This document shows positions 52,498 through 61,300 of a stretch of DNA of 64,000 nt, one piece after another (the stretch's first letter is position 1; each line of letters starts with the position of its first letter). A program made the position numbers and the translations under genes. The stretch comes from JAPLUA01 sp964625855 (GTDB lineage: Bacteria; Verrucomicrobiota; Verrucomicrobiia; Limisphaerales; UBA8199), in NCBI GenBank assembly GCA_964625855.1, contig CAZVFC010000023.1, positions 1 to 64,000 on the forward strand, in the 5' to 3' direction. Under the pieces are notes generated by a model. That model saw only the letters and a program-made list of their open reading frames with translations. It had not been told where the DNA came from and made no database searches.

Positions 52498-52526
52498 AAT
52501 GTAGTAAACCTTCCCCACCTCGTCAA
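52498..52526 (-). promoter_or_regulatory. Promoter of the ilvB leader
   Basis: On the minus strand TTGACG (52526-52521) and TACATT (52503-52498) are separated by exactly 17 bases, a good sigma-70-type match. The expected start of transcription falls at or next to the ATG of the leader peptide (52490), so the message may be leaderless. Confidence 0.75.
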
Positions 52527-52603
52527 GCCCCTGTTTTGTGAGAAAACGGCACTATTTGATCAGCCGGAGGAAGCGGTTGCCGTCGGGCCGATAGACTAGC
52601 CGC

Positions 52604-52744
52604 ATGAGCAAGGCAAAGAACCGCCGTGCGCAAAGAGTTGAGCTGGACCGATACACCCTGGCCGATCTGGCGATCCGCCACGGCAACATCTGCCAGCGGT
52701 CCACAGGAAGACTCCCGCGGGCTGCCTGGGGCCAGCGCTGCTAA
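52604..52744 (+). CDS. Small hypothetical frame
   Basis: A 46-residue frame, MSKAKNRRAQRVELDRYTLA, followed by DLAIRHGNICQRSTG and a stop. It is basic and lies in the ~280-base gap between the ilvB promoter and the end of the S74 gene. No family is recognised and no ribosome site is clear. It could be a remnant or non-coding. It is listed because nothing else occupies the gap. Confidence 0.2.
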   Translation: MSKAKNRRAQRVELDRYTLADLAIRHGNICQRSTGRLPRAAWGQRC

Positions 52745-52803
52745 CCCCCTCACCAGGTGGTCCCGTAGGCCCTTCGCCCGTGGCCCCGTCTTTCGCGTCT
52801 CCA

Positions 52804-54225
52804 CTAGCCGGCTCCCTTCATCGCGCTGAAGAGTTCTTCCAGCATTTTCAGCCGCGTTTTCAACTCGGTGATCTCTGTTTCCTTCTGTTCAAGTCTTTGT
52901 TCAAGACTTTCAATCCGCGCGTCTGCTGTCTGCTTCTCGCTTTCGACTTTCTCATTCAGCCCTTGGATAGCGGCGAGGGCGACGCCGTCGGCATCTACGG
53001 TGGCAATGTGTTTATCGTCTGGGCCAACCCCGAAGGCGGAGTAGAAATCCTGAGCCATGGGGCCGATGTGCTGGGCGCCGGGCAGTTCTTTGAAGTTCCA
53101 GCGCGAGATGGGGAGGGAGGAAACCTTGTCCAGGACAGTCCTGCCGTCCACAGGCGTGAAGTTTTCCTTCACGTTGCGGTCGCTGGTGGGGGTGAAGACG
53201 GTCGCTTTGGCTTCGCCAGCCACTTGAAGTCTGGCGGAAGGAGCGGTCGTACCAATGCCGACGTTTCCTGACGGTTTCACAACCAGTGTGTCGGCGGAGA
53301 CGTCGCTTCCAATCCGGATGTCATGATCGAGGCCACCTCCGGAGACGATGCGCCAAATCCGGACGACCGGGTTGGTCAACGAATCGTACTCTCCGTAAAA
53401 AAATAGTGTCGGATAAATGGTGCTATTGCTCACGCTCAGCGGCGGAGCGCCCAGTAGAAATCCACGCCAAGCCGCTCCACCCTCGGCATCCGATAACTGC
53501 CCACCACAATTTGCGAATGTGTACCGCTTGGAATGGGTCTGACTGTAAGTCTTGGTCATATAGACCGCATCGTAAGCAACGGGATCATCGTCAAGCACGT
53601 GCAACCTCGCAGCCGGTGACGTCGTTCCAATTCCAACGCGACCCACCTCAGAAATCACCATCCGGGTGTTCCAGTTGGTTTGCCAGTCGTTTTGGAACGA
53701 CAGTTTGTAACCGCCCGTGGACAAAGCCCAACGTGCTCTCTTGATATCGTTGACCACCAAGTGCCTCCCCCCGCCAGGACCCCCAACGACAATCCCGCTT
53801 ACATCGTCGCTGTCCTCGACGCGGCAGTGGTATCCATCCAAGCTTCGCGCCACCACTGCATACGGCACGGCGATGAGCCGCTGGCGCGGGGCGAGGATGT
53901 TCCCGTCCACGGTTACTTGCAGCCAGACCTCCGGGTTGCTCAACAGGCTGGGCAGTGTGCTGGAGCCGAAATTGAGAGAATAGATCCCGTTGGTCACCGG
54001 CACCAGGCCGATGTTCTGCGCCGGCAGGGCGGGGACGCCGCCGGTTTCATTGGTGAACAGGTTGACCTGGATGTTCACCATGCCATTGAGCGGCAGGCCG
54101 GTGGCGTTGTCCCGCAGCCGGCCCTGGTAGTTAATGAGGTTGGGAACTTCGGAAAATGCTGAAAGCTGAAAGCCGAAAGCCGAAATGGCTGCGAGCATTG
54201 AGAGATGCAGGGATTTTGATTTCAT
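52804..54225 (-). CDS. Secreted fibre-like protein with S74 intramolecular chaperone domain
   Basis: A 473-residue protein with a signal peptide (SMLAAISAFGFQLSAFS). The first domain reads VPNLINYQGRLRDNATGLPL, then NPEVWLQVTVDGNILAPRQRLIAVPYAVVA, a motif set found in many Verrucomicrobial and Bacteroidetes exported proteins. The middle is a fibre-like region. The C-terminal part (about 360-440) is a peptidase S74/endosialidase chaperone domain: TSDRNVKENFTPVDGRTVLD, then SRWNFKELPGAQHIGPMAQDF. A coiled coil (EKVESEKQTADARIESLEQR, then KTRLKMLEEL) ends it. Such domains help trimeric phage-tail-like fibres fold and then cleave off. Tandem paralogue of the next gene upstream. Confidence 0.8.
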   Translation of the reverse strand: MKSKSLHLSMLAAISAFGFQLSAFSEVPNLINYQGRLRDNATGLPLNGMVNIQVNLFTNETGGVPALPAQNIGLVPVTNGIYSLNFGSSTLPSLLSNPEVWLQVTVDGNILAPRQRLIAVPYAVVARSLDGYHCRVEDSDDVSGIVVGGPGGGRHLVVNDIKRARWALSTGGYKLSFQNDWQTNWNTRMVISEVGRVGIGTTSPAARLHVLDDDPVAYDAVYMTKTYSQTHSKRYTFANCGGQLSDAEGGAAWRGFLLGAPPLSVSNSTIYPTLFFYGEYDSLTNPVVRIWRIVSGGGLDHDIRIGSDVSADTLVVKPSGNVGIGTTAPSARLQVAGEAKATVFTPTSDRNVKENFTPVDGRTVLDKVSSLPISRWNFKELPGAQHIGPMAQDFYSAFGVGPDDKHIATVDADGVALAAIQGLNEKVESEKQTADARIESLEQRLEQKETEITELKTRLKMLEELFSAMKGAG

Positions 54226-54271
54226 AATTGCAGGTCGTTTGTCGAAGATAGCGGGAAGACAAGAGAGTCAA

Positions 54272-55645
54272 TCAGGGGTCCAGGCGCCGGTTAAGCTCCC
54301 TGACCAGTTGTTCCAGTTCGGCCAACCGCTCCCTCAACTCCGCATTCTCCGCGTCTCGGCGCTGGAGTTCGGCCTCCAACTTGGAGTTCAAGCCCTGAAT
54401 GGCCGCGAGTGCCACGCCGTGCAGGTCGGCGTCGTTAAGCGTCTTGTCGTCGCTCTGGTTGAGGGGGAATTGCGCGTGGAAATCCTGTGCCATCGGCCCC
54501 ATGTGCCGCTGCTCGTAACCAATGTAGTTCCATTCTGCGATGGGCACGCGGGCCAAGCGGTCGAGGGTGGCACGGGTGTCCACCGGGGTGAGACGGTCTT
54601 TGGACTCGCGATCGCTAGTGAAGCTCCAACTGGCGCTGCCTGGTACCCAGACGACGTTTTGGCTCGTGCCGGCGTTACCGCTTGAGAAAGTGGCCCCCCC
54701 CATGACGTGCAGCTTGTTGGTGGGGCTGGTCGTGCCGACGCCAAGATTACCGTTCTGCAGGAGCGTCATCTTTGTTTCCAAACCTAGTGAGTCGTCGGTC
54801 CTGGTGAGAAATTCCAACTTGCCATGAGCGAAGGTGCCACTGATCTGCTGACCGCCTCGAATGGCCGCGAATTCCCTGCTATTGTGGCACCAGAACTCAA
54901 GGCCAGCCGCCACCGCGTCAGCGGAAGTGCCATAGCCGTTGTGAAGCCGAAGGGGATAGGTTACCACAGCGCTGCTATCTGCGACTTCCAGGTACCTTCC
55001 GGGGTTTCTCGTGCCAATACCGACATTGCCACCAAAAGTGGTTCTGTCCGCGTAGAGGGCGATTCTCCGGATCCCGGTTTCGTCAGTGATTCCGCCGACG
55101 TGCAGCCACTTGTTTGTTCCCCCGAGCATAGACATGCCAATCCAGTTGTTAGAGTACACCGCGCCGTTGGTGTCTGAAACCGAGAAGCCATGGGCGGTGA
55201 CCCATGTTGCTCGGGTTTCCCCAGTGACGGAGTCCACGCTTAGGTCTGGTCCCTGTACCGTCCCAGCCTGCTCGGCCAAAATCGCATACGGCACGGAGAG
55301 AAGCCGCTGGCGCGGGCTGAGAATATTCCCGTTCACGGTGGCTTGCAGCCAGACCTCCGGATTACTGAGCACCGCCGGCAGGGTTGAGTCGCCAAAGGCG
55401 AAGGAATACACGCCGTTGGTGATGGGCACGGCGCCGATGTCCTGGCGGAACACCACATTGTCGCTGGTTTCGTTCGTATAAAGGGCAACCTGCACCGAGA
55501 TAGCCCCATTGAGCGGCAAGCCCAGGTTGTCCCGCAGGCGGCCTTGGTAGTTGATCAAGTTGGGAACTTCGCTAAGAGCCGAGAGCTGGAAGCTGAGAGC
55601 TGAGATGGTCACGAAGACCGATAGGAGGAATCGCTGTATATTCAT
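54272..55645 (-). CDS. Secreted fibre-like protein with S74 intramolecular chaperone domain
   Basis: A 457-residue paralogue of the protein at 52804-54225. The signal peptide is VTISALSFQLSALS. The first domain begins VPNLINYQGRLRDNLGLPLN and repeats the NPEVWLQATVNGNILSPRQRLLSVPYAILAEQ block. The body differs from its paralogue (for example TWVTAHGFSVSDTNGAVY). The C-terminus has the S74 core SFTSDRESKDRLTPVDTRAT, AEWNYIGYEQRHMGPMAQDF, and GVALAAIQGLNSKLEAELQR leading into a coiled coil. The stop is 46 bases before the next gene and the start is 19 bases after the TSP3 gene's stop, so all are probably on one message. Confidence 0.8.
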   Translation of the reverse strand: MNIQRFLLSVFVTISALSFQLSALSEVPNLINYQGRLRDNLGLPLNGAISVQVALYTNETSDNVVFRQDIGAVPITNGVYSFAFGDSTLPAVLSNPEVWLQATVNGNILSPRQRLLSVPYAILAEQAGTVQGPDLSVDSVTGETRATWVTAHGFSVSDTNGAVYSNNWIGMSMLGGTNKWLHVGGITDETGIRRIALYADRTTFGGNVGIGTRNPGRYLEVADSSAVVTYPLRLHNGYGTSADAVAAGLEFWCHNSREFAAIRGGQQISGTFAHGKLEFLTRTDDSLGLETKMTLLQNGNLGVGTTSPTNKLHVMGGATFSSGNAGTSQNVVWVPGSASWSFTSDRESKDRLTPVDTRATLDRLARVPIAEWNYIGYEQRHMGPMAQDFHAQFPLNQSDDKTLNDADLHGVALAAIQGLNSKLEAELQRRDAENAELRERLAELEQLVRELNRRLDP

Positions 55646-55664
55646 AATCTAGTACCTTGGTGTC

Positions 55665-58325
55665 TTACCGGGTCACATTGATGCGGAAGAACTGTTGCGG
55701 CAAAGTGTTGGTGCCCACGTAACTCTTGGGCGTGCCGTCGCCGAGCACCTGATAGACAGCCGCCCACGCGGGCGGCAGGCTGGTGGCCGAGCTGACAGTG
55801 TAAAATCGGCCCTCTACGGTGTCCCAGGTGATGACGAAGCCCTCGCCCGCAGGGTTGGCCACGATGCCGGCGACGCGGAAGCTGCTGGCGGGATCGTTCG
55901 GGTTGGTCCCGGCGAGCCATTCCTGGAAATCGTCCATGCCATCCCCATCGCTGTCGCGCAGGAAGGGATTTGTCCCGATGGCGTATTCCAGGTCGTCCGG
56001 CAAGCCGTCGCCATCGGTGTCGAGCATCGGGTAAGCGGCCTGGAAGCCCGAGGAGTTTTGAAGGCCCGGCGCGGAATTGTCGCCCGCCGGACAGCCCTGG
56101 CCAAGCGTGAAGGTGCCGTTGACCAGCCCATTGGCGCAGATGCCTCCGCCGGCGTTCAAGCTATAGAAACCGGCCGAGCGGAATGATATCACATAAGAAA
56201 GTGCGTTTGTGGGGTTAGTGTGGTCGAGGATTTCGCGGGCGTCGGTGATCGTGTCGCCATCCGTATCCGGCAGCAAGGGGTTTGTGCCATACTGGTGAAC
56301 CTCGGTGCCATCAAGCACTCCGTCCCTGTCGCTGTCGGGGTTCATGGGATCCGTGCCGAGAGCGATTTCATCGTGGTAGAGCAGGCCATCACTGTCTGCG
56401 TCTGCCAACACAAGGAGGTAAGAGACAGGCGCAGACCAAGGTCCAAGCAGGTTGGTGCTCGCTCCATCGCGCGCAGAGGTCCTGAGCGAAACGAACCCCA
56501 GATGCCCACCCAGGTCTGCGGCAGTGTCCCACCCAAGCTCATGAACTGCCCCGGCGGGTGGAGCAGCCACACCCTTCGGCAGCAAGAAGTAATTTGTTCC
56601 ATCCAAAAAGGCGATTGTCGCGTCACGCCAGGCGACCGAAACCTCATTGGAGTACTGAAGCAGGGGTACGGCTTGGTTTCCCTCGCCATCGGCGAGTCGG
56701 ACGCGCGCGGCCGCAATCCCGAAGCCCGCATTTGGTGCAGGGAGGATTTCGGCCAGCGGCGCTGTCTGCACGGTGTTCGTTGGGATGCTGGCCCAATTCG
56801 TCGGGCTTGAACCGCCTTTCCATTCCTGGACATTAGACCATCCATCGCCGTCGGCGTCGGCATAGATGCCGTTCAGGCCATCCGAATTGGTTGGGTTGAG
56901 GCCATTGAGGGCTTTCCACAGAGCCGGCAGACCGTCATAATCCTGAAACTGGCTGAAGCTGAATTGTCGCTTGAGGTTGTCGTTGCCGTCGTAAAAGTAC
57001 GCCGTGGCAGAGCCGTTCGGATATTCCACTCCGACCAAGCGATCGTTTCGGTCATAGTAGTACTGCAACCTGCGGAATCCCGGCAACTGAGCACTGTCCG
57101 GCACTCCATTGTTGTCACTGTCGAGTTCAAGGAAATCGGGGATGCCGTCGGAGTCTGTATCCCGCGGACTATCCAGGTCGTAGCCGATCTCGATCGAGTC
57201 GGGAATGCCATCCTCATCCGTATCAGGACCCGGAGAAAACCACACGGAGGCTGAAGGGCTAGACAGGCCCGGAAAGCCTCTGACGGACTCGACGCGGATA
57301 CGGCCAAAGCCCCCAAGTGTGGCGTTCGCACTGTTTCCCTTTCCTCCTACGGCTACCACTGTATTCGAACCGAGTTCGCCTTGGATGCACCGCAAGAGAA
57401 TCCCTCCTCCGCTTCCTCCGCCGCCCCACCCAACATCATCGCGACTGCCGTAGGTTCCGGCCCCGCCGTTGGCTCGGATCGCACCGTAGATTTGAATCGT
57501 CCGCGCAGTTAACGAAACGGCTCCAGCACCATTTCCTCCTGTTCCGCCACGTCCCGCCTCGCTCACGCAACATCCTCCTCCTCCACCCCCACCGCTGCCC
57601 ATGAACAGAATGGTGAGTGCCTCGTCGCCGTAGGGAATGCCTCCGGGCATCGGACCGGGAATTCCATCGTGGTTGGGGTAACCGGAGCCATCAGCTCCGG
57701 CGGTGCCAAAACCTCCGCCTCCACCATGACCAACGGCGTAATTGGGATTCCTCCATTGGCCACTACCACCTGCCCCGCCACCATAGTTAGCCACGGACAG
57801 TTTTGCCGGGGTGCCAGCGAAAGACTCTCCCTGATACCCTCGACTCTGCGCGCCGAACCCGCCTGCACCGCCCCGGTATCCAGCGCCAGACACATCAATG
57901 GCGGCTCCCGCGGCGACAACCACCCGACCCCGCGCCTTGACGACAATCACGCCGCCGGTGGTTCCGTTCCACGGCTGAACGGTCAGCGTTGCGCCATTTG
58001 TGATGGTGAAGTTCACGAAATGGGGCACAGCATTGGGATCCAATGCGTTATACGCCACCGGATCCGCGGGAAGCCTTACTGCGGAATAGAGCTGCTCAAT
58101 GGTCGTGTTTGTGGCGAGGACCAGCGAGCCATGACGACCGCTGCCGAGGTCCCAGTTCACGGTGTTTGTGACAAACTGGCCGTGGCCCGGCGCGACCGTC
58201 AAGAATGCCAACAGAACTGCAGCCACCACAGAGCGAAGCGGTGCCGGCCAATACGACGGTGGGGCAACCCCCGGTACATTGCCTGTGGTTCCCGAACAGC
58301 GCTGGAAAGTCTGCGAAGATATCAT
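55665..58325 (-). CDS. Secreted Gly-rich protein with TSP3-type calcium repeats and YD-repeat unit
   Basis: An 886-residue exported protein (signal VVAAVLLAFLTVAPGHG). Residues ~130-330 are very Gly-rich (for example GGGGGFGTAGADG and SGGGGGGGCC). Acidic DxDxDG repeats of the thrombospondin type 3 kind follow (about 365-395, DTDEDGIPDSIE; more at 640-695 and 768-808, DTDGDGLPDDLEYAIGTNP), which normally bind calcium. Between them, about residue 415-440, is one RHS/YD-repeat unit (YYYDRNDRLVGVEYPNGS then AYFYDGNDNLKRQF). The last 50 residues resemble C-terminal modules of secreted Verrucomicrobial proteins. It follows the RHS gene by 42 bases. The function is not known. Confidence 0.7.
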   Translation of the reverse strand: MISSQTFQRCSGTTGNVPGVAPPSYWPAPLRSVVAAVLLAFLTVAPGHGQFVTNTVNWDLGSGRHGSLVLATNTTIEQLYSAVRLPADPVAYNALDPNAVPHFVNFTITNGATLTVQPWNGTTGGVIVVKARGRVVVAAGAAIDVSGAGYRGGAGGFGAQSRGYQGESFAGTPAKLSVANYGGGAGGSGQWRNPNYAVGHGGGGGFGTAGADGSGYPNHDGIPGPMPGGIPYGDEALTILFMGSGGGGGGGCCVSEAGRGGTGGNGAGAVSLTARTIQIYGAIRANGGAGTYGSRDDVGWGGGGSGGGILLRCIQGELGSNTVVAVGGKGNSANATLGGFGRIRVESVRGFPGLSSPSASVWFSPGPDTDEDGIPDSIEIGYDLDSPRDTDSDGIPDFLELDSDNNGVPDSAQLPGFRRLQYYYDRNDRLVGVEYPNGSATAYFYDGNDNLKRQFSFSQFQDYDGLPALWKALNGLNPTNSDGLNGIYADADGDGWSNVQEWKGGSSPTNWASIPTNTVQTAPLAEILPAPNAGFGIAAARVRLADGEGNQAVPLLQYSNEVSVAWRDATIAFLDGTNYFLLPKGVAAPPAGAVHELGWDTAADLGGHLGFVSLRTSARDGASTNLLGPWSAPVSYLLVLADADSDGLLYHDEIALGTDPMNPDSDRDGVLDGTEVHQYGTNPLLPDTDGDTITDAREILDHTNPTNALSYVISFRSAGFYSLNAGGGICANGLVNGTFTLGQGCPAGDNSAPGLQNSSGFQAAYPMLDTDGDGLPDDLEYAIGTNPFLRDSDGDGMDDFQEWLAGTNPNDPASSFRVAGIVANPAGEGFVITWDTVEGRFYTVSSATSLPPAWAAVYQVLGDGTPKSYVGTNTLPQQFFRINVTR

Positions 58326-58367
58326 AGTGCCAAAAAAGCCAGTGAATTTAGGAAGAACCGAAGCTGC

Positions 58368-61300
58368 TCATAGACCTGATCCTTTCGCGGCCTGCTCCTT
58401 GCCTTTGTACTCGTAGTAAGAGTCAAGCGCTTGGTCTGCCCGCCGATCCCAGTAACGATACTTGGCGTAAGCTTGGTCGGCCATTTGTCTTGGCTGCTGC
58501 GCCCAGATCAGATACCTGAGCAAGTCCGAGTTCTCGAAGGAGGTCTTCAATTGGCCGTAGGCGGCCATGTATTGCTGATAGACCCCATAGTATTGGCTGG
58601 CCTGCGCGGAATACTGTCGGTAGCGGGTCTTGGCGCGACCGGCCTTCGAGTGAAAAGCGTCAGAGAGCAGCGGAGAAGTGTCGCTCGGGCTGAGAGCGCT
58701 TGTTTCGATCGAACCTCCGCTATTCTGCCGATTGACTTCTGTAGCGCTTCCATATGCGTCAATTACTCGGTCTGAGCCAATTGACAAATCACTCGTGCTG
58801 CACGTCCACGGGGGACTTGAAACAGTCGAGTTCCCAAATGTGTTTTGATTCTCCACATTGGACAGCACACTTGCTGTCGTAATAGCATGGCTTTCCTTGG
58901 ATGGCCGTGCCCCAAACGCCTGCCAACCTTTGTGCACGAGTCGGCCTAGACCTTTTAGTGAGGCAGCGGCTGCCCACCCCCAGCCCTCGCCAGCTCTCGT
59001 CCCTATCTCACCACCAACAAAAGCAGCTGCCCCGTGTCCCAAGGTTGGTTCAAAAAGAGCGAGCTGAGCGCCTGCCAGAGTCCCTGCTGTCCGCCAATTA
59101 TCAGCGTCGGATATCCAACCCATTTCCTCGCCGAATCCAATGACGGCCCCGTAGCCGAGACCAACGACAGTACCGGTGAGGGCTGATAGCAAGTGAGTGC
59201 CAAACTCTCCACGAGCATCAAATTGCGTTGTGGGCCTATTTTGCACATATGCGTAAGCGATTGGCTTCCACGAATCGGCGATGGTTTTAACCGGATCGGG
59301 AGAGAGAAAAACTCCCGTATCAGCGGAATAATACCTAGCACGCATGAAGAAGATGCCGGGTAATTCCTCCATGACCCCTTGACTGCCAACAAACGTATAT
59401 GGTTGAGATTTGAGGGCTGAGGGTTGGAGGTTTGTCGAACCCAGAATGCGGCCGTAGGGTGAGTAGGCGTAGTGCGCCACGTTCGTGGCCTGATCTCCGG
59501 TGATGGTGATGATATTTGCCTGGGCATCAGCGTGGTAATAGAAAGCGGTTTCTGTTGCGCCAGGGGTGACCCTGTAGCAGAGGTCCAGTCCGTGAACGTA
59601 GTAGGCGGTGATTTGGCCGTCAGCAGCGAGGTCGCAAAGAATCTTTTCCATGTCCGCCCCTACATCCAACACGTAGCCGATTTGTTCGCCGTCCACCGTC
59701 TTGGCAATGCGACGGCCCATCATGTCATAGCGGTTGATGATCTCTTTGTTGGTGACGCCGCTGGTCCAAGAGATGGCGGTGGTCCGGTTATCTTCGTCGT
59801 AGCTTAAGGTCCAACTTTGTCCATTGCCAGTGGCGTTGGTCATATTGCCAGCCGCGTCGTAGTGGTAGGTAAATTGCAGAGTCTGGTTCGTGTCGGTAAC
59901 CGAGCGGTCAATGAGGCGTCCGCTGGCGGTGTGAGATGCGGCTTCGTCGGTCAAAGCGGAAAGCGGAGCTTCAAGCGTACCGCGTTCGGTGATGGCGGTC
60001 TTGTTTCCGTTTCGGTCGTAGGCATAATTGATGGCGGTGTTGATTGCCTGCGGGAGGGGGTTCGGGGCCAGATACGTCAGGCTGTCAAGGCGGCCGGATT
60101 CGTCGAAGGTGTTTATCTGAATTACGGTATTCGGGTAGGTGCGCCGCACAAGTCGGCTGGCGGCGTCGTACTGATAGCCCATTTGGCGCCCGGCCCAGTC
60201 AACCTGGGTGGTGAGCCGATTCAGGGCGTCATAGCCATAGGCCAACGCTTTGCCATCCGGATAAATGAGTTTGGACCGGCGTCCCACGGCGTCGTACTCG
60301 TAGCCGATGGTCTTGCCGAGGACGTCGGTAACGGTGGCAACACGGTCCATCGGATCATAAGTGAGATCGGTGCGCGTCGGCGCCTGGCCAGGGCCGGTCC
60401 GCAGGAGGTGTTCCAAATTGCCGTTAGAATCAAACGTGTAGTCGTCTGTGCGTCCAGTGCTGAACGTGACGTAGTCAAGTCGGTTCCCTGCGTCATAAAC
60501 AATGGTGCGGGTGACGCCATTAGGATCGGTCTGTTGATCGGGCCGGAGAAGCTTGTCGTAGCGGTAGCGCCATACGAAGCCATCCTGGTTACGCTCAAGG
60601 ATTCGTTCGTTACGGTTGCTGTAAACCATAACATACTGACCACCAAGTGCATCGGTGATGTTGGTTATGTTGCCGCAAGCGTCGTAGGCGTATTGCCAGG
60701 AGCTGCCCTGCGGATCGGTCCAGCGAACCAACCGACCGCGGTTATCATAGTCGTGGACAGAGACAAAGCCCTTTGGCGAGGTAACCTGTTTGATCCGGCC
60801 AACTGGATCGTAGTCGGTCAACTTGACGTTGCCGTGGGGATCGGTTTCGGTAATCACGCGGTTGAGTTTATCGTAGGATTTGCTCCAACTGCGCCCCAAC
60901 TGGTCAGTGACATTGGTCAGGTTCCCATTGGCATCGTAGGCATTCTTGACAACGTTCCCGAGCGGCGCAGCGACCTGAACAAGCCGATTGGCCGCGTCGT
61001 AGAAGTTGGCGGTGGAAATATTGAGCGGGTTGATGGTGTAGGCCAGTTTCCCGCGTTTGGTGTAGATGAAAGTCCAGTTATTGGTGCCGGTGCGATCCAC
61101 CATGTTGGTGCGCTGGTTCAGGGGATCGTAGGCGTACGACGTGAGTTGGCCTTTGCCGTCAGATTCGGACAGAAGATTGCCGTTGTTGTCGTAAGCTCTC
61201 GTGAACACGCGAAGGAGTGGATCCCTCGTGCGCACAACGTTTCCATTGAGGTCGTAAGCAAGCGTCGTCACCTGGCCGAGTGCGTTGGTCACGGCCATGC

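Noticed and set aside
58368..59300. RHS C-terminal region as a polymorphic toxin
   Set aside because: No nuclease, deaminase or other toxin motif was recognised in the tail and no small immunity-like gene follows; the next genes are exported structural proteins.
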